Shown here in pieces: positions 33,952 to 43,368 of a stretch of DNA of 64,000 bases (position 1 is the stretch's first letter; the number at the start of each line of letters is the position of its first letter). Source of the stretch: CBDBCK01 sp965203345 (GTDB lineage: Bacteria > Chloroflexota > Dehalococcoidia > Lucifugimonadales > Lucifugimonadaceae); the NCBI GenBank assembly GCA_965203345.1, contig CBDBCK010000028.1, positions 558,001-622,000 of the forward strand, in the 5' to 3' direction. Made by a program: the position numbers and the translations under genes. The notes beneath the pieces were generated by a model. It saw only the letters and a program-made list of their open reading frames with translations. It was not told the origin of the DNA and ran no database searches.

Positions 33952-36900
33952 ATGAAAAATGAAATACAGCCCGCCGGACAAGTGAAAACAGAAGCAAGGG
34001 GGATAGGAACTGTGACCCTACCAAACAGAATTTTCGGCTTAACTTTCGCCGCTATTATTGCGACGGCTTTTGTTCTGGCGTTCTTTGTGGCGTCAGCTCA
34101 AGCTCAACAAACTGACGTGTCTATAATAGACGAACAAGATCCAACTATGCCACACACGCGACAAGTAGAGGGTCTGGTGAGAGGGGTTCAAGGCGAAGTA
34201 GTAGAGGCCAACGGAATTGAAAATAATGAATTGGTTGATGAGGGTGAAGATACCGATATATTTGAGGACTCTACACACGCCGCTGATAATAACTCCTATT
34301 GTGATATCACGATGGGAACAACGTCGGGTGATAATCAAGATATAGATCTTCCCGATTGCACTGACGGGTCTATATATGTTACCAACAAAGGTTCAGGGCT
34401 CACCACCGATCCTGAAGTAGAGAGAAGAGGTGATCGTGCGGATGAGGAAGATTGGCAGCTGGGAGCGGGTAGGGACTACGTTGGAGATAATAACAACCTT
34501 TTTGCCAGCGTCATTGTCTTGAGCATGGAGGTAGATGCGCTTGATGAAGGTGAGGCGGATAATCGAAGACGCTATCGAGCCTCGAACTACGTGATTCGAG
34601 ACTATGACCGCGTTATAGTAACGGTCATTGACGAGGACAGAAACTCTACAACAGATGATGCCACTGTCATTGCAAGGGATGCTTCTGGTAATCTCGTGGA
34701 TATATTACCTGATGTAGGTGGTCAAAATATAGGTGGCCAAGGTGTTATTATTAATGATCCTATAAATTTGACGCGCCCCCCTTTTAGTGTAGACCCGCTT
34801 TTCGTTTCTGATGAAAACGATAATGATGATGTAGACAGAGGGGACTTTAATTTTGATCGAATTGATATTGACGGTGATGGTGATACAGAAACCTGGATTG
34901 CCTATGGCTCTGATGGTTTGGTTCTTGATAGAACAAGAGGTACTCCTCAAAGAGACGATGATATAAATATAGGATTTAGTATTGACTTAAGCTCAGACGA
35001 TTCCGGGAACCCATTTGTTTTTGTGAGGTTTCGGTGTGATCAGGGTTGTGTCGGTAGTGGTGGAACTGATACTGTTCACTCTGTCGTTACCGCTCTGTCT
35101 TGGGAGCGTGCCCGCTTCAACTCTCTTATTGTAGTAGTAGACTCTGACAGCGGTGGTGAGGAGTTTGACTTTACCCTATGGGAGAGTGGTCCTGACACCG
35201 GTATCTTTGAGGGTCAATTGAAGCTTATACACAATACCGGCACAGATGAACCCACAACCGGACCCGATGACCCCGAATTGAGGGGGTTGGCAAGTAGAAG
35301 GACGTTGGAAGGTACAAGATCTTCTACCAGGACCAGTGCTGTTACTTTCGACACTATTGAAAACTTGAATTCTAAGCGTCCTGATGATGCTGATCCGTTC
35401 GTTGATGAGGTTTATGTGATTGTATCCGATGGAGACTCAGTCAGTATCACGTATGAGGACCAGGTTGCAGAGGACGGAGATACAGGCGGCGCTATAAGCG
35501 AGATTGACCCTGATATAGAAACGCGTGAAGCTATATTTCATGTGGATTCTACTCCTCCTGAAGTGGAAATAACGGTTCCGGTAGATAACGATGATGCTAC
35601 TGATAACGATAACCCTACTTTTGAAGGTACTTTCTCAGACGATAACTCGGGGCTTAGTGAAAACGAAATAGCATTTGTTTTGAACGAGATTGGTGGTACC
35701 GACCGAAGTAATGCTTTGTTACAGAGTCCCATTTTGAGCAGGTTTGATACAGGAAGAGATCGTGAGCGTTGGATAGGTGACTTAGGTTCTACGGGAAGTT
35801 ATCCTGAGGGAGTAAACTATCCACCTGAAACCCGCCGATGTACGGATTCTGCCCCGTGTATTAAGAAGGGTGACGAAGATATAGTGGATGATGATGACTT
35901 CCCGGACTTTGAAGATGGAGATAGAGATGTCGGTTTCAGGATAACTGATGATACCTATGATAATGTATCGTATGAAGGTTACCTGAACTTCCAGGCTTAC
36001 GGTGTTGACCTTGCGGGTAACGTGGGGCTTTCTGATGCAGATGATAGTCAGGAAGAGACAGGTTTGCCTGATCCGGAACAGATAGCCAATCCTCACTCAA
36101 TCCTTATAGACTCCATGGAGATTTTAGAAAGGAACATTGAGTCAACGGGATTGCGTGACGCCTTCCCTCAAGGTGCTCTGACCGGACGCGGCTGGGATCC
36201 GAGAAATCTGGAGGTTGAAACTAACGTCCGTGATTCAGTCCTGCTGATATTCCCGGAGCGACTGGATAACTCAACCGTTGACCCATCAGATTTTCGTTAT
36301 GACAGCAGTATGAGGGGCGTTGATCTTGAGGTTGTGGGTGTTACCACAATTGAACCGGAGGATGTAGAAGATGAAGACTTCCTCGGACTCCGCGAACAAG
36401 AACAAGCAGCCATGGACGAAGGCCAAACCCAAGATCAAATTTCGGCACTTCGTAGTCGAGTTACCGGTCAAAATCAAGACATAGAAGAAATAGTTATTCG
36501 CTATGTGTTTCTTGAGCTGAATGGTGAGATACCTGCTGCCGATGAACCTACGATTGAGATTGTGGGTGATATTAATGACCGTGCAGGAAACAGGCTGGAT
36601 GACGATATCGAAATTGAGGTGGATGATGGTCTTCCCCCGCAGGTTCAGAGTGTAACTCTTTCCGAAGGCTCAGGTTTGGGCGATAAGGTTAATGAGTTGA
36701 CGAATGACGATATCACTATCCAGATACAGGTCAACGAAGACATATCGGCTTCAAACATTACCGTTCAATTCTGGCAGGATGAACACCCTGAGAATAGGCT
36801 TACCTCTGAGAGGGTTGTTATGTTATCGTCAACTGATGCTCACCCCCGGAAGGTTCGTGGTGAAGGAATGTATGAACTGGACTACTCGGTTCGTGGAAGA

Positions 36901-38013
36901 CTTCGCGCTGATGATGTCTACGTGGTAGTGATAGCCCAGGATAATAGAAGGAACAGGTCGATCTTTGGAGCAGAAGATACGCGAGACGATATGGGCAACC
37001 TGGTTGTTGATCCGACTCAAGATATAGACCGTCACGGTGACAAGACTGTATTTGAGTTTGATAACGAGGATCCTGCGTTGGACAATGACGATGACGGCGA
37101 TATAGTAGATCCGCCGGAAGGAGACGATCCCGACTCTGACGACGTCTCCAGCTCAGACGTTCGCAAGAATCTTGTGATCATCTTCCATGAAGAGGTTTAC
37201 CAGGTTAATGAAGCTGAGATAGAGATTGCAGGTGGCGGGACCATGAACATCTTAAATGACCTTCAGTCTAGCGATAATGAGGTGTGGGTCTTCACACCAA
37301 CTGAGGACTGGCCTCTGGGTGAACACATGGTGAGGGTAGTGGCTACCGACCTTGCAGACAATGAGTCAGGCGATCTGGACTTCACGTTTGAGATAAGTGA
37401 GCGCGAAGACTTCAACTTGTCCCTGCGTTCTGGCTGGAACGCTGTTTCCTTGCCCTCTGACCCGGTGAGCGGTGATATAGGTTCGGTATTCACTAACGAT
37501 GGTATAACGCAGGTGATAGCGTATGAACCCTGGAGCCGTAACCCATGGAGGAACGCTACTCGTTCCGGCGGCAGCTGGGTTGGTTCGTTGGATCAGATTA
37601 GAGGCGGTGTCGGATACTGGGTGTTCAGTGAAAGTTTTCAGGATCAAGACGTAACTCTGGTTAGTGCAAGCGAAGCTAGTGTTGTGAACGTAACACCTCC
37701 CACAATCCGAACCTTTAGGGGATGGAACCTTGTGGGTGCACTTGACCCGACCAGGCGTGAGGCCATAATTGAAGGTGAAACCGGGGATATGTTGCAGACC
37801 AGCGGTGGTGCAGACTACTGCTTGCGAGACTACCTGAGCTCCGCTGGAGACGTTGCCCGTGCATACGAGTTTGACACTATAGAATCGACATTCGATCGTA
37901 TAGACGTATCAACAGATGCTTGCCGCACTGATGATGAGGATGAACGGGCTCAGGCTGGTAAGGCTTACTGGATCTTCATTGACGACGATATAGCTAACCC
38001 CATAGCTCCGTAA
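33952..38013 (+). CDS. Large acidic secreted surface protein with Ig-like region
   Basis: A 1353-residue exported protein. A long N-terminal segment, with a hydrophobic core at about 28-49 ending ASAQA, is a signal peptide with cleavage near residue 51. The mature protein is extremely rich in Asp and Glu. A bacterial Ig-like stretch begins STPPEVEITVPVDND near residue 526 and contains the Ig-like NPTFEGTFSDD. Other beta-rich parts end in DLADNESGDLDFTFEIS near 1145. The C-terminal 200 residues hold two related modules, GWNAVSLP...GGVGYWVF and GWNLVGAL...GKAYWIF, a motif pair I associate with Chloroflexota surface proteins. There is no C-terminal membrane anchor. It is likely an S-layer or matrix protein; no enzyme motif was seen. 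It ends at a strong terminator. Confidence 0.8.
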   Translation: MKNEIQPAGQVKTEARGIGTVTLPNRIFGLTFAAIIATAFVLAFFVASAQAQQTDVSIIDEQDPTMPHTRQVEGLVRGVQGEVVEANGIENNELVDEGEDTDIFEDSTHAADNNSYCDITMGTTSGDNQDIDLPDCTDGSIYVTNKGSGLTTDPEVERRGDRADEEDWQLGAGRDYVGDNNNLFASVIVLSMEVDALDEGEADNRRRYRASNYVIRDYDRVIVTVIDEDRNSTTDDATVIARDASGNLVDILPDVGGQNIGGQGVIINDPINLTRPPFSVDPLFVSDENDNDDVDRGDFNFDRIDIDGDGDTETWIAYGSDGLVLDRTRGTPQRDDDINIGFSIDLSSDDSGNPFVFVRFRCDQGCVGSGGTDTVHSVVTALSWERARFNSLIVVVDSDSGGEEFDFTLWESGPDTGIFEGQLKLIHNTGTDEPTTGPDDPELRGLASRRTLEGTRSSTRTSAVTFDTIENLNSKRPDDADPFVDEVYVIVSDGDSVSITYEDQVAEDGDTGGAISEIDPDIETREAIFHVDSTPPEVEITVPVDNDDATDNDNPTFEGTFSDDNSGLSENEIAFVLNEIGGTDRSNALLQSPILSRFDTGRDRERWIGDLGSTGSYPEGVNYPPETRRCTDSAPCIKKGDEDIVDDDDFPDFEDGDRDVGFRITDDTYDNVSYEGYLNFQAYGVDLAGNVGLSDADDSQEETGLPDPEQIANPHSILIDSMEILERNIESTGLRDAFPQGALTGRGWDPRNLEVETNVRDSVLLIFPERLDNSTVDPSDFRYDSSMRGVDLEVVGVTTIEPEDVEDEDFLGLREQEQAAMDEGQTQDQISALRSRVTGQNQDIEEIVIRYVFLELNGEIPAADEPTIEIVGDINDRAGNRLDDDIEIEVDDGLPPQVQSVTLSEGSGLGDKVNELTNDDITIQIQVNEDISASNITVQFWQDEHPENRLTSERVVMLSSTDAHPRKVRGEGMYELDYSVRGRLRADDVYVVVIAQDNRRNRSIFGAEDTRDDMGNLVVDPTQDIDRHGDKTVFEFDNEDPALDNDDDGDIVDPPEGDDPDSDDVSSSDVRKNLVIIFHEEVYQVNEAEIEIAGGGTMNILNDLQSSDNEVWVFTPTEDWPLGEHMVRVVATDLADNESGDLDFTFEISEREDFNLSLRSGWNAVSLPSDPVSGDIGSVFTNDGITQVIAYEPWSRNPWRNATRSGGSWVGSLDQIRGGVGYWVFSESFQDQDVTLVSASEASVVNVTPPTIRTFRGWNLVGALDPTRREAIIEGETGDMLQTSGGADYCLRDYLSSAGDVARAYEFDTIESTFDRIDVSTDACRTDDEDERAQAGKAYWIFIDDDIANPIAP

Positions 38014-38035
38014 CGTTCGGAAAATCCGAATATAT

Positions 38036-38075
38036 GAGACCCCCGACCTGTGCAAGGTCGGGGGTCTCTTTATAT
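38036..38075 (+). terminator. Intrinsic terminator after the surface protein gene
   Basis: A perfect 14-bp GC-rich stem (38036-38049 with 38055-38068) closes a five-base loop and is followed by TTTATATA. It begins 23 bases after the stop codon. This is the clearest rho-independent terminator in the window and ends the surface protein transcript before the next gene. Confidence 0.92.
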
Positions 38076-38106
38076 ACTGATCTTTGTATGTTGTACTGTA
38101 TTTACG

Positions 38107-39174
38107 ATGTTTGATTTCATAAAAGAAAAAACGTATATTAATTCTGTTTTCTTCCGTCTACTAGCTTTTGTAACTGTACTAGCTGTGTTGCTGGTTGCGG
38201 ATATGACGCGTTCAGAGGTTCGCGCACAAGGAGATATCCCCGGAGTGCGTATCCTGATTTTTGAAGGCAACGTAACGATAAACGGTGAGCTTCCCCCTCC
38301 GGATTTGCGGATATTCGCTACAGTAGCCGGTTCGGACATTAACATAAATCGCTCTGCACGAGTGGACGCTCAGGGTAATTTTGGCGGGTTGACAATAGGA
38401 CCTCTTCCAAGGGCCGAAGGGGAACCCATAGTGTTTAAGCTGGCAGATGGAACTGCCGGCACAATATTGGCAGAGTCTTTTCAAGTTGTTGCTAACAACT
38501 CGATCAACACGGTTCAGGGCTCCTCATCTCCCAAAGAAAGCACTCCCTTCGCCCAGCTAGACGTCAACGGCGACCCAGATATAGAAGGATGGTTTTTTTC
38601 TCAGATCCGCATCGTTGACCTGGAATTTGGTTCATTGCCCGTTCCTACCCCCGTTCCTACCCCGGTTCCGGCAGGAGCGTCCTTATTTTCCGGCTCTGTG
38701 CGCTCTTCCAACTATCCTGCTGGTGTCCCTGACGGCTTCATTACGATAGAAGCCAGGATAGGGGATGACTACGCTTCTCCCCCTGCCGCGGTTCAGGGAG
38801 GTCAGTATCTGGTTTTGGTAGACCCCGGTACTACGGACTTTGTAGGTCGGGAAGTTACGTTCCACGTTGGTGGTATAATGGCTCGTCAGACGACGGAATT
38901 CCGAGGGAACAATCAAGAAATCATAGTTAATCTGTTTTTTGAGGTGCTGCCTGACCCTCCTACCCCTACGCCTGTCCCTACCCCAACTCCGCCTCCTACG
39001 CCTACACCTGAGCCTGCACCTCTTCCAACTCCGACTCCTACACCCCTGCCGGGTAATGGTGGTGGTGGTGGTAGCTCTTGTTTTGGTTTTGGGGACGGGA
39101 CTATCTCTTTAGGTTTCGTGTTTATGCTTGCGGTTCCGCTTTTTATGGCGAGATTGCACCGTCGCCTGTCCTGA
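38107..39174 (+). CDS. Exported protein with Pro-Thr linkers and C-terminal sorting-like tail
   Basis: A 355-residue secreted protein I do not recognise. I take the ATG at 38107, since the frame further upstream runs into the terminator stem. A signal peptide (hydrophobic 13-33, cleavage near VRA40) is followed by two beta-rich domains (about 45-175 and 190-290), separated by short and long Pro-Thr linkers (PVPTPVPTPVPAG and a 35-residue PT-rich run). The end is distinctive: GNGGGGGSSC with Cys325, then a hydrophobic helix (about 332-350) and a basic RLHRRLS tail. This tripartite end resembles GlyGly-, Myxo- or Synerg-CTERM sorting signals processed by rhomboid-like or related proteases. The role is probably cell-surface display next to the large acidic protein. 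Confidence 0.7.
   Translation: MFDFIKEKTYINSVFFRLLAFVTVLAVLLVADMTRSEVRAQGDIPGVRILIFEGNVTINGELPPPDLRIFATVAGSDININRSARVDAQGNFGGLTIGPLPRAEGEPIVFKLADGTAGTILAESFQVVANNSINTVQGSSSPKESTPFAQLDVNGDPDIEGWFFSQIRIVDLEFGSLPVPTPVPTPVPAGASLFSGSVRSSNYPAGVPDGFITIEARIGDDYASPPAAVQGGQYLVLVDPGTTDFVGREVTFHVGGIMARQTTEFRGNNQEIIVNLFFEVLPDPPTPTPVPTPTPPPTPTPEPAPLPTPTPTPLPGNGGGGGSSCFGFGDGTISLGFVFMLAVPLFMARLHRRLS
38953..39052. repeat. Pro-Thr coding low-complexity repeat
   Basis: About 100 bases of imperfect CCNACN repeats encode a (Pro-Thr)n linker inside the exported protein gene. A shorter block lies at about 38640-38670. It is a coding repeat, prone to slippage, not a mobile element. Confidence 0.7.
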
Positions 39175-39314
39175 TACGGTAGATCCTCTCACGGCAGGAG
39201 CGTTGATCACTTGCCGCCTTCCATGGAGGTTAGGCATAGGCTAAGTCAATTCACCCTTGCTCTGATTAATAGTGTCCATTAATTCTGTCCAATATAGCGA
39301 ACCGCTGTAAAGTG

Positions 39315-39343
39315 TTGACGCTTTTTGTCCGAATAGTTATTAT
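39315..39343 (+). promoter_or_regulatory. Candidate promoter for the ABC binding protein
   Basis: TTGACG (39315-39320) and TATTAT (39338-39343), each five of six to consensus, are separated by exactly 17 bases. The predicted transcript begins near 39350, leaving a leader of about 60 bases before the ATG at 39412. Confidence 0.65.
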
Positions 39344-39411
39344 TAAAGCAAATGAACTAACTTGTCGGATGCATAGCGTTGGTTTGCCTGGTCTGAGTGA
39401 AAGGTTTTGTC

Positions 39412-41235
39412 ATGAACAGCGTTCTTAAAGTTTTCTGGATTTCAGTCATTGCTTTAATGGCTGTAGCATTTGTCGCAGCATGTGGTAATGGCGGTGATGA
39501 TGGTGGCAGCGGTGGGGGAGGATCAGCACCTTCAGCTACGTCTACTCCCAGGCCTGCAGCTACTGCGACACCGGTTCCTGCTTCTTCTGATGAGGCTCCT
39601 GACCCGGATAGTGCCTCGGGCGAAATAACTGTAGCAGTGTTTGAGGTTCCGCCTGGAGTTGGGCTCGGTAGTGCACAAGCTCCCGTAGAAGTTATGCAGT
39701 ATTGGGGAGTAGGTGAAGGTCTTTTTGCTTCTGATGCAGAAGGCAACATTGTTAATAAACTCGCTACCGGATTTTCAGTAGCTCCTGATCTCTCTTTCGT
39801 GGAGATAACCCTTCGTGATGACGTTGTATTCCATAAAGATTGGGGCCCCTTTAGCGCAGACGACGTGGTTTGGACGCTTAATGATTCTAATGCGACGACG
39901 AATCCTAACAGCATACATGGACAGGCGGGGGACTTTGCGGCTGTGTTCACTGAAGCCTCAAAGATTGACGATAATACGGTACGGATAGGAATTAATAACT
40001 TTGACTTGCGTTGGAATGGTAATTTCCTGAATGAACAAGCCCAGGGTACCGCTTTCTTCTCAAAGAGAGCCTATGACGAGATGGGTAGAGACTGGCTGCG
40101 CGAGAACATAGTATCAACCGGACCCTTTGAGGTGGATCAGTGGGTACAGGATGACCGTGCAGTGCTTTCGAGAGTATCTTATGACCACTGGTACAAAGAC
40201 CCTGAACTATCCCGGATAACCGTCATAGAAGTGCCAGAGGCTTCTACCAGAGTTGCACAGCTTAAAACGGGACAGGTGGACGTAGCGGATACTGTGCCTG
40301 TTAAAGATCTGCGTGATCTGGATGATAGCGGCTTTACCGTGGCTAATATAACAGGTACTGGTCGGGTTCATGAGATTATATTCTCTGGGAACTATTGGGA
40401 GACGGTAAACCCTGTATCAGGGGAGCCTCTTGACCTTAGCAATTTGGCTGGCGTATGCGCCAACGACTTGCCGTGGATAGGTTGTGCATCGGATCCTGGT
40501 GACATGGAAGAGTCGCGTATGGCTCGATGGGCTTTAGCCCTGGCTATAGACAGGCCTCTGCTAGTTGAAACGATCCTTGATGGTTTTGGTGAGGTGGCTG
40601 CTATGGAATACGTTGATACTACCGCGTCTTACTTTCAGGATCGCTGGTCGATACCTTACGACGTAGACAGAGCACGTGAGATGATGTCCCAGACGGCCTG
40701 GCCGGAAGGCAGGTTTGATATGACGATATGGACAGGAGGTGAGTTGGGTGGATCAAGCGGTACGAACGCCGAAATAAACGATGCAGTAACGGGGATGTGG
40801 CAGGCGGCCTGGCCTGCTATGAGAGTCTCGGTGCTCAAGTCGGCTTACGCGATAATCCGCCCGAGCCTTGTGAACCGTTCAAACACTATACCTTATGGTG
40901 GTGATTGTGACGAAGGAGCAACTACTATACCGTTTGACTGGCCGCACGGTCTTACGGAGACTTCTATCACGCGTGGTGGTTTCGGTTGCGGTATTGAGAT
41001 CCCCAGGATTGCGGAGATTAACCTGCAGGTCAACCAGGAGCAGGATATTGAGGAACGAATTAGACTCAATACCGAACTGATGGACTACCTTACGGAACAG
41101 ATGTTGTTTGCAGGAACGGTTCAGGTGCCGGTCTCTGTGGTCTACAATCCCAAATCTATAGCTACATGGGAAGGTAGTTCTTCGATATTCGCTACTATGA
41201 ACGATTTTGAGAACATAGTTCCTCAAAGCCGCTGA
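39412..41235 (+). CDS. Peptide/nickel-type ABC substrate-binding lipoprotein
   Basis: A 607-residue solute-binding protein of the SBP_bac_5 (DppA/OppA) family. The signal peptide ends in the lipobox VAAC with Cys24. A Gly/Ser/Thr/Pro-rich tether (about 25-65) then lifts the binding domain from the membrane. The core shows VEVMQYWGVGEGLFASDAEGN near 88, the typical family opening, and DDVVFHKDWGPFSADDVVWTL near 128. I chose the ATG at 39412, since AAAGG is suitably placed before it; an in-frame GTG lies 15 bases upstream. Two permease genes follow after a hairpin. Ligand is unknown: peptides, sugars or other solutes are possible for this family. Confidence 0.9.
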   Translation: MNSVLKVFWISVIALMAVAFVAACGNGGDDGGSGGGGSAPSATSTPRPAATATPVPASSDEAPDPDSASGEITVAVFEVPPGVGLGSAQAPVEVMQYWGVGEGLFASDAEGNIVNKLATGFSVAPDLSFVEITLRDDVVFHKDWGPFSADDVVWTLNDSNATTNPNSIHGQAGDFAAVFTEASKIDDNTVRIGINNFDLRWNGNFLNEQAQGTAFFSKRAYDEMGRDWLRENIVSTGPFEVDQWVQDDRAVLSRVSYDHWYKDPELSRITVIEVPEASTRVAQLKTGQVDVADTVPVKDLRDLDDSGFTVANITGTGRVHEIIFSGNYWETVNPVSGEPLDLSNLAGVCANDLPWIGCASDPGDMEESRMARWALALAIDRPLLVETILDGFGEVAAMEYVDTTASYFQDRWSIPYDVDRAREMMSQTAWPEGRFDMTIWTGGELGGSSGTNAEINDAVTGMWQAAWPAMRVSVLKSAYAIIRPSLVNRSNTIPYGGDCDEGATTIPFDWPHGLTETSITRGGFGCGIEIPRIAEINLQVNQEQDIEERIRLNTELMDYLTEQMLFAGTVQVPVSVVYNPKSIATWEGSSSIFATMNDFENIVPQSR

Positions 41236-41302
41236 TTAGTCAGTAGGCAGACGCGGTTGCCTGGGTTGGCATCGCGTAAAATTAGGCTTTTGTTTCCAGT
41301 GG

Positions 41303-41342
41303 GGGACGCCGAGATGTCATTATATGTCTCGGCGTTCCTTTT
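41303..41342 (+). terminator. Terminator-like hairpin between binding protein and permeases
   Basis: A 12-bp stem with one G-U pair, 41303-41314 with 41327-41338 (core ACGCCGAGA / TCTCGGCGT), is followed by TTTT. It lies between the lipoprotein gene and the first permease gene of the same transporter. A leaky terminator here would give more binding protein than permease, as seen in many importers. Confidence 0.7.
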
Positions 41343-41384
41343 GGTATATGCTTCGCGTCGGGCAAGCGATCAAGGAGAGGTATA

Positions 41385-42338
41385 TTGAGAAATTACCTTA
41401 TTCAGCGTTTTTTGTTTGGATTGTTGTCTCTTGTTGCAGCTACACTTGTGGTTTTCGTTCTATCGCGTGCTACCGGGGATCCACTGTTGCTTTATGCGAA
41501 GCCTGGTGGCTATGGAGTATCTCCAGAGCAGATAGCGGCTCTGGAAGCAAAGCTTGGTCTAGATAGACCGCTTGTGGCTCAATACTTTATATGGCTTGGT
41601 AGGGTAGTGCGGGGGGATTTAGGTCAAACCTTGTTGGCCGAGCGGGAGGTTTCTACCGTTATCGGTGAAAAGCTGGGTGCTACCGCTCAACTGGCGTTGG
41701 CTTCCTGGCTGTTTGGTACGCTGATTGGAGTGCCTCTTGGCGTGCTCTCTTCAGTGAAACGAGGGTCAGTTTTTGACTATATAGGAAGAGGTTTTGCCCT
41801 TGTAGGTCAGGCCGTACCCGTTTTTTGGACGGGCATAATGGGGATATTGCTGTTTGCCGTTACTTTAGGTTGGCTACCCGCGGGATCCAGGCCGGTGGAC
41901 GAACCGTTTTTCCCCAAACAGCTTATGGCTCTGATCCTACCTACGATTGCTCTTGGGTGGTTGCCTGCGGCTACTTATCTACGCATTACTCGTTCGTCTA
42001 TGCTGGAGGTTTTGGACTCTGAGTACGTGAAACTTGGTCGTGCCAAAGGTGTAAGTGCCGTTCGGATTATTTGGAAGCACGCTTTTAGAAACGCTCTCAT
42101 ACCACCAATTACCGTTTCAGCGCTTATACTTGTCGGTTTTCTGGAGGGTGCAGTCGTTATTGAAGCTGTATTTGCCTGGCCTGGTTTAGGACGCACAGTC
42201 GTTGATTCTATATTCAATAACGATTTTCCCTTGCTTACAGGAGTGATACTTATGTTTGCTGTGTTATACGTGGCAGGCAGTTTTTTGGCGGATATGATGT
42301 ACGCAATCGTTGACCCCCGCATACGTTACTCTTCCTAG
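41385..42338 (+). CDS. ABC importer permease, DppB family
   Basis: A 317-residue inner-membrane permease. The N-terminal RNYLIQRFLFGLLSLVAATLVVFVL is the family's first helix, and about six hydrophobic segments follow. The cytoplasmic EAA-type loop is in YVKLGRAKGVSAVRIIWKHAFRNALIPP near 220, and the ending FLADMMYAIVDPRIRY matches DppB. The start is TTG at 41385 with AAGGAGAGG a few bases upstream. It forms a heterodimer with the next gene's product and is fed by the upstream lipoprotein. Confidence 0.92.
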   Translation: MRNYLIQRFLFGLLSLVAATLVVFVLSRATGDPLLLYAKPGGYGVSPEQIAALEAKLGLDRPLVAQYFIWLGRVVRGDLGQTLLAEREVSTVIGEKLGATAQLALASWLFGTLIGVPLGVLSSVKRGSVFDYIGRGFALVGQAVPVFWTGIMGILLFAVTLGWLPAGSRPVDEPFFPKQLMALILPTIALGWLPAATYLRITRSSMLEVLDSEYVKLGRAKGVSAVRIIWKHAFRNALIPPITVSALILVGFLEGAVVIEAVFAWPGLGRTVVDSIFNNDFPLLTGVILMFAVLYVAGSFLADMMYAIVDPRIRYSS

Positions 42339-42350
42339 TGAGAGCATACG

Positions 42351-43244
42351 ATGACGGTTTCCAACCTGTTTTATGTACTCCGCAGATGGCCTGTATTACC
42401 TATAATTATCCTTGTTGTTTTGATTTTAGCGGCCATATTTGCACCTCTGGTAGCTCCTGAAAATCCTCAAAGCATAAATCTCCGCGGGCGTGTTGCTGCT
42501 CCATTTTGGGATACCGCGTACTACGAGGAGAACCGGGTGGTACGTAGCGATGACCCTTCGGTTGAGCAGCGATACTTTCTTGGTGCAGACCACGTAGGCC
42601 GTGATGTTCTGAGTCGTGTAATATACGGGGCACGCATCTCTCTCGCGGTAGCGGCTATATCTATGTCCACGGGTCTGATAGTGGGTACGGCGCTTGGTTT
42701 GATAGCCGGATATTTCGGAGGACTTACAGACGAACTGATACTCCGAATAGTGGATGTCTGGAACGCGTTGCCTTTTCTGTTACTTGCTATCCTTGCAGCG
42801 ATAACGCTAGGACAGAGCGTAGTGCTGGTGATGGGTTTGCTGGCTTTGGTAGCTTGGGCGGGTGGAGTGCGAAACGTGCGCGCCGAGACTCTATATCTGA
42901 AAGAACAGGACTACGTGGCACAGGCAAAAATAGCAGGAGCGTCTCACTGGAGGATAATGGGTCGCCATCTTTTACCGGGAGTCGTTAACACTGTAGTTGT
43001 GCTGGCTACGCTTCGGGTCGGGGCGTTGATCCTGGCAGAGGCTTCGCTCAGCTTTCTTGGGGCAGGGATACCGCCTCAAACTCCTACGTGGGGAAATATG
43101 ATATCCGAGGGCAGGGAATACCTCAACGACGCGTGGTGGATAGCGGTTTTTCCAGGTATTGCCATATTTCTAGTGGTTATGTCCGTCAATTTTCTAGGAG
43201 ACTGGCTTAGGGATAGGTTCGATCCCCGTCTTAGGCAGATATAG
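42351..43244 (+). CDS. ABC importer permease, DppC family
   Basis: A 297-residue permease, partner of the preceding DppB-like protein. It has the N-terminal helix followed by the periplasmic domain (about 40-85, including FLGADHVGRDVLSRVIYGAR, the DppC hallmark). The EAA loop is in DYVAQAKIAGASHWRIMGRHLLPG near 190, and the C-terminal NFLGDWLRDRFDPRLR is standard. The ATG lies 12 bases after the upstream stop. No ATPase genes (DppD/DppF types) follow; the next gene is mtnP on the other strand, so the energising subunits must be encoded elsewhere. Confidence 0.92.
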   Translation: MTVSNLFYVLRRWPVLPIIILVVLILAAIFAPLVAPENPQSINLRGRVAAPFWDTAYYEENRVVRSDDPSVEQRYFLGADHVGRDVLSRVIYGARISLAVAAISMSTGLIVGTALGLIAGYFGGLTDELILRIVDVWNALPFLLLAILAAITLGQSVVLVMGLLALVAWAGGVRNVRAETLYLKEQDYVAQAKIAGASHWRIMGRHLLPGVVNTVVVLATLRVGALILAEASLSFLGAGIPPQTPTWGNMISEGREYLNDAWWIAVFPGIAIFLVVMSVNFLGDWLRDRFDPRLRQI

Positions 43245-43368
43245 CCAGAGCTCATACATTGACGGCACGGGGCAAAAGACCTGAAGCGACAGTGGATTGC
43301 GGCGACGGGTTAGGCTAGAGGAAATGTTTTTGTCTTGCAGGTCAAACTACCGAGGTGAAAATGGAATT

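Noticed and set aside
38953..39052. CRISPR-like or mobile repeat
   Set aside because: The short repeats encode an in-frame Pro-Thr linker; there are no spacers and no cas or transposase genes in the window.
39357..39950. Open frame antisense to the ABC binding protein
   Set aside because: Mirrors the Gly/Ser/Thr/Pro tether and signal region of a well supported lipoprotein gene.
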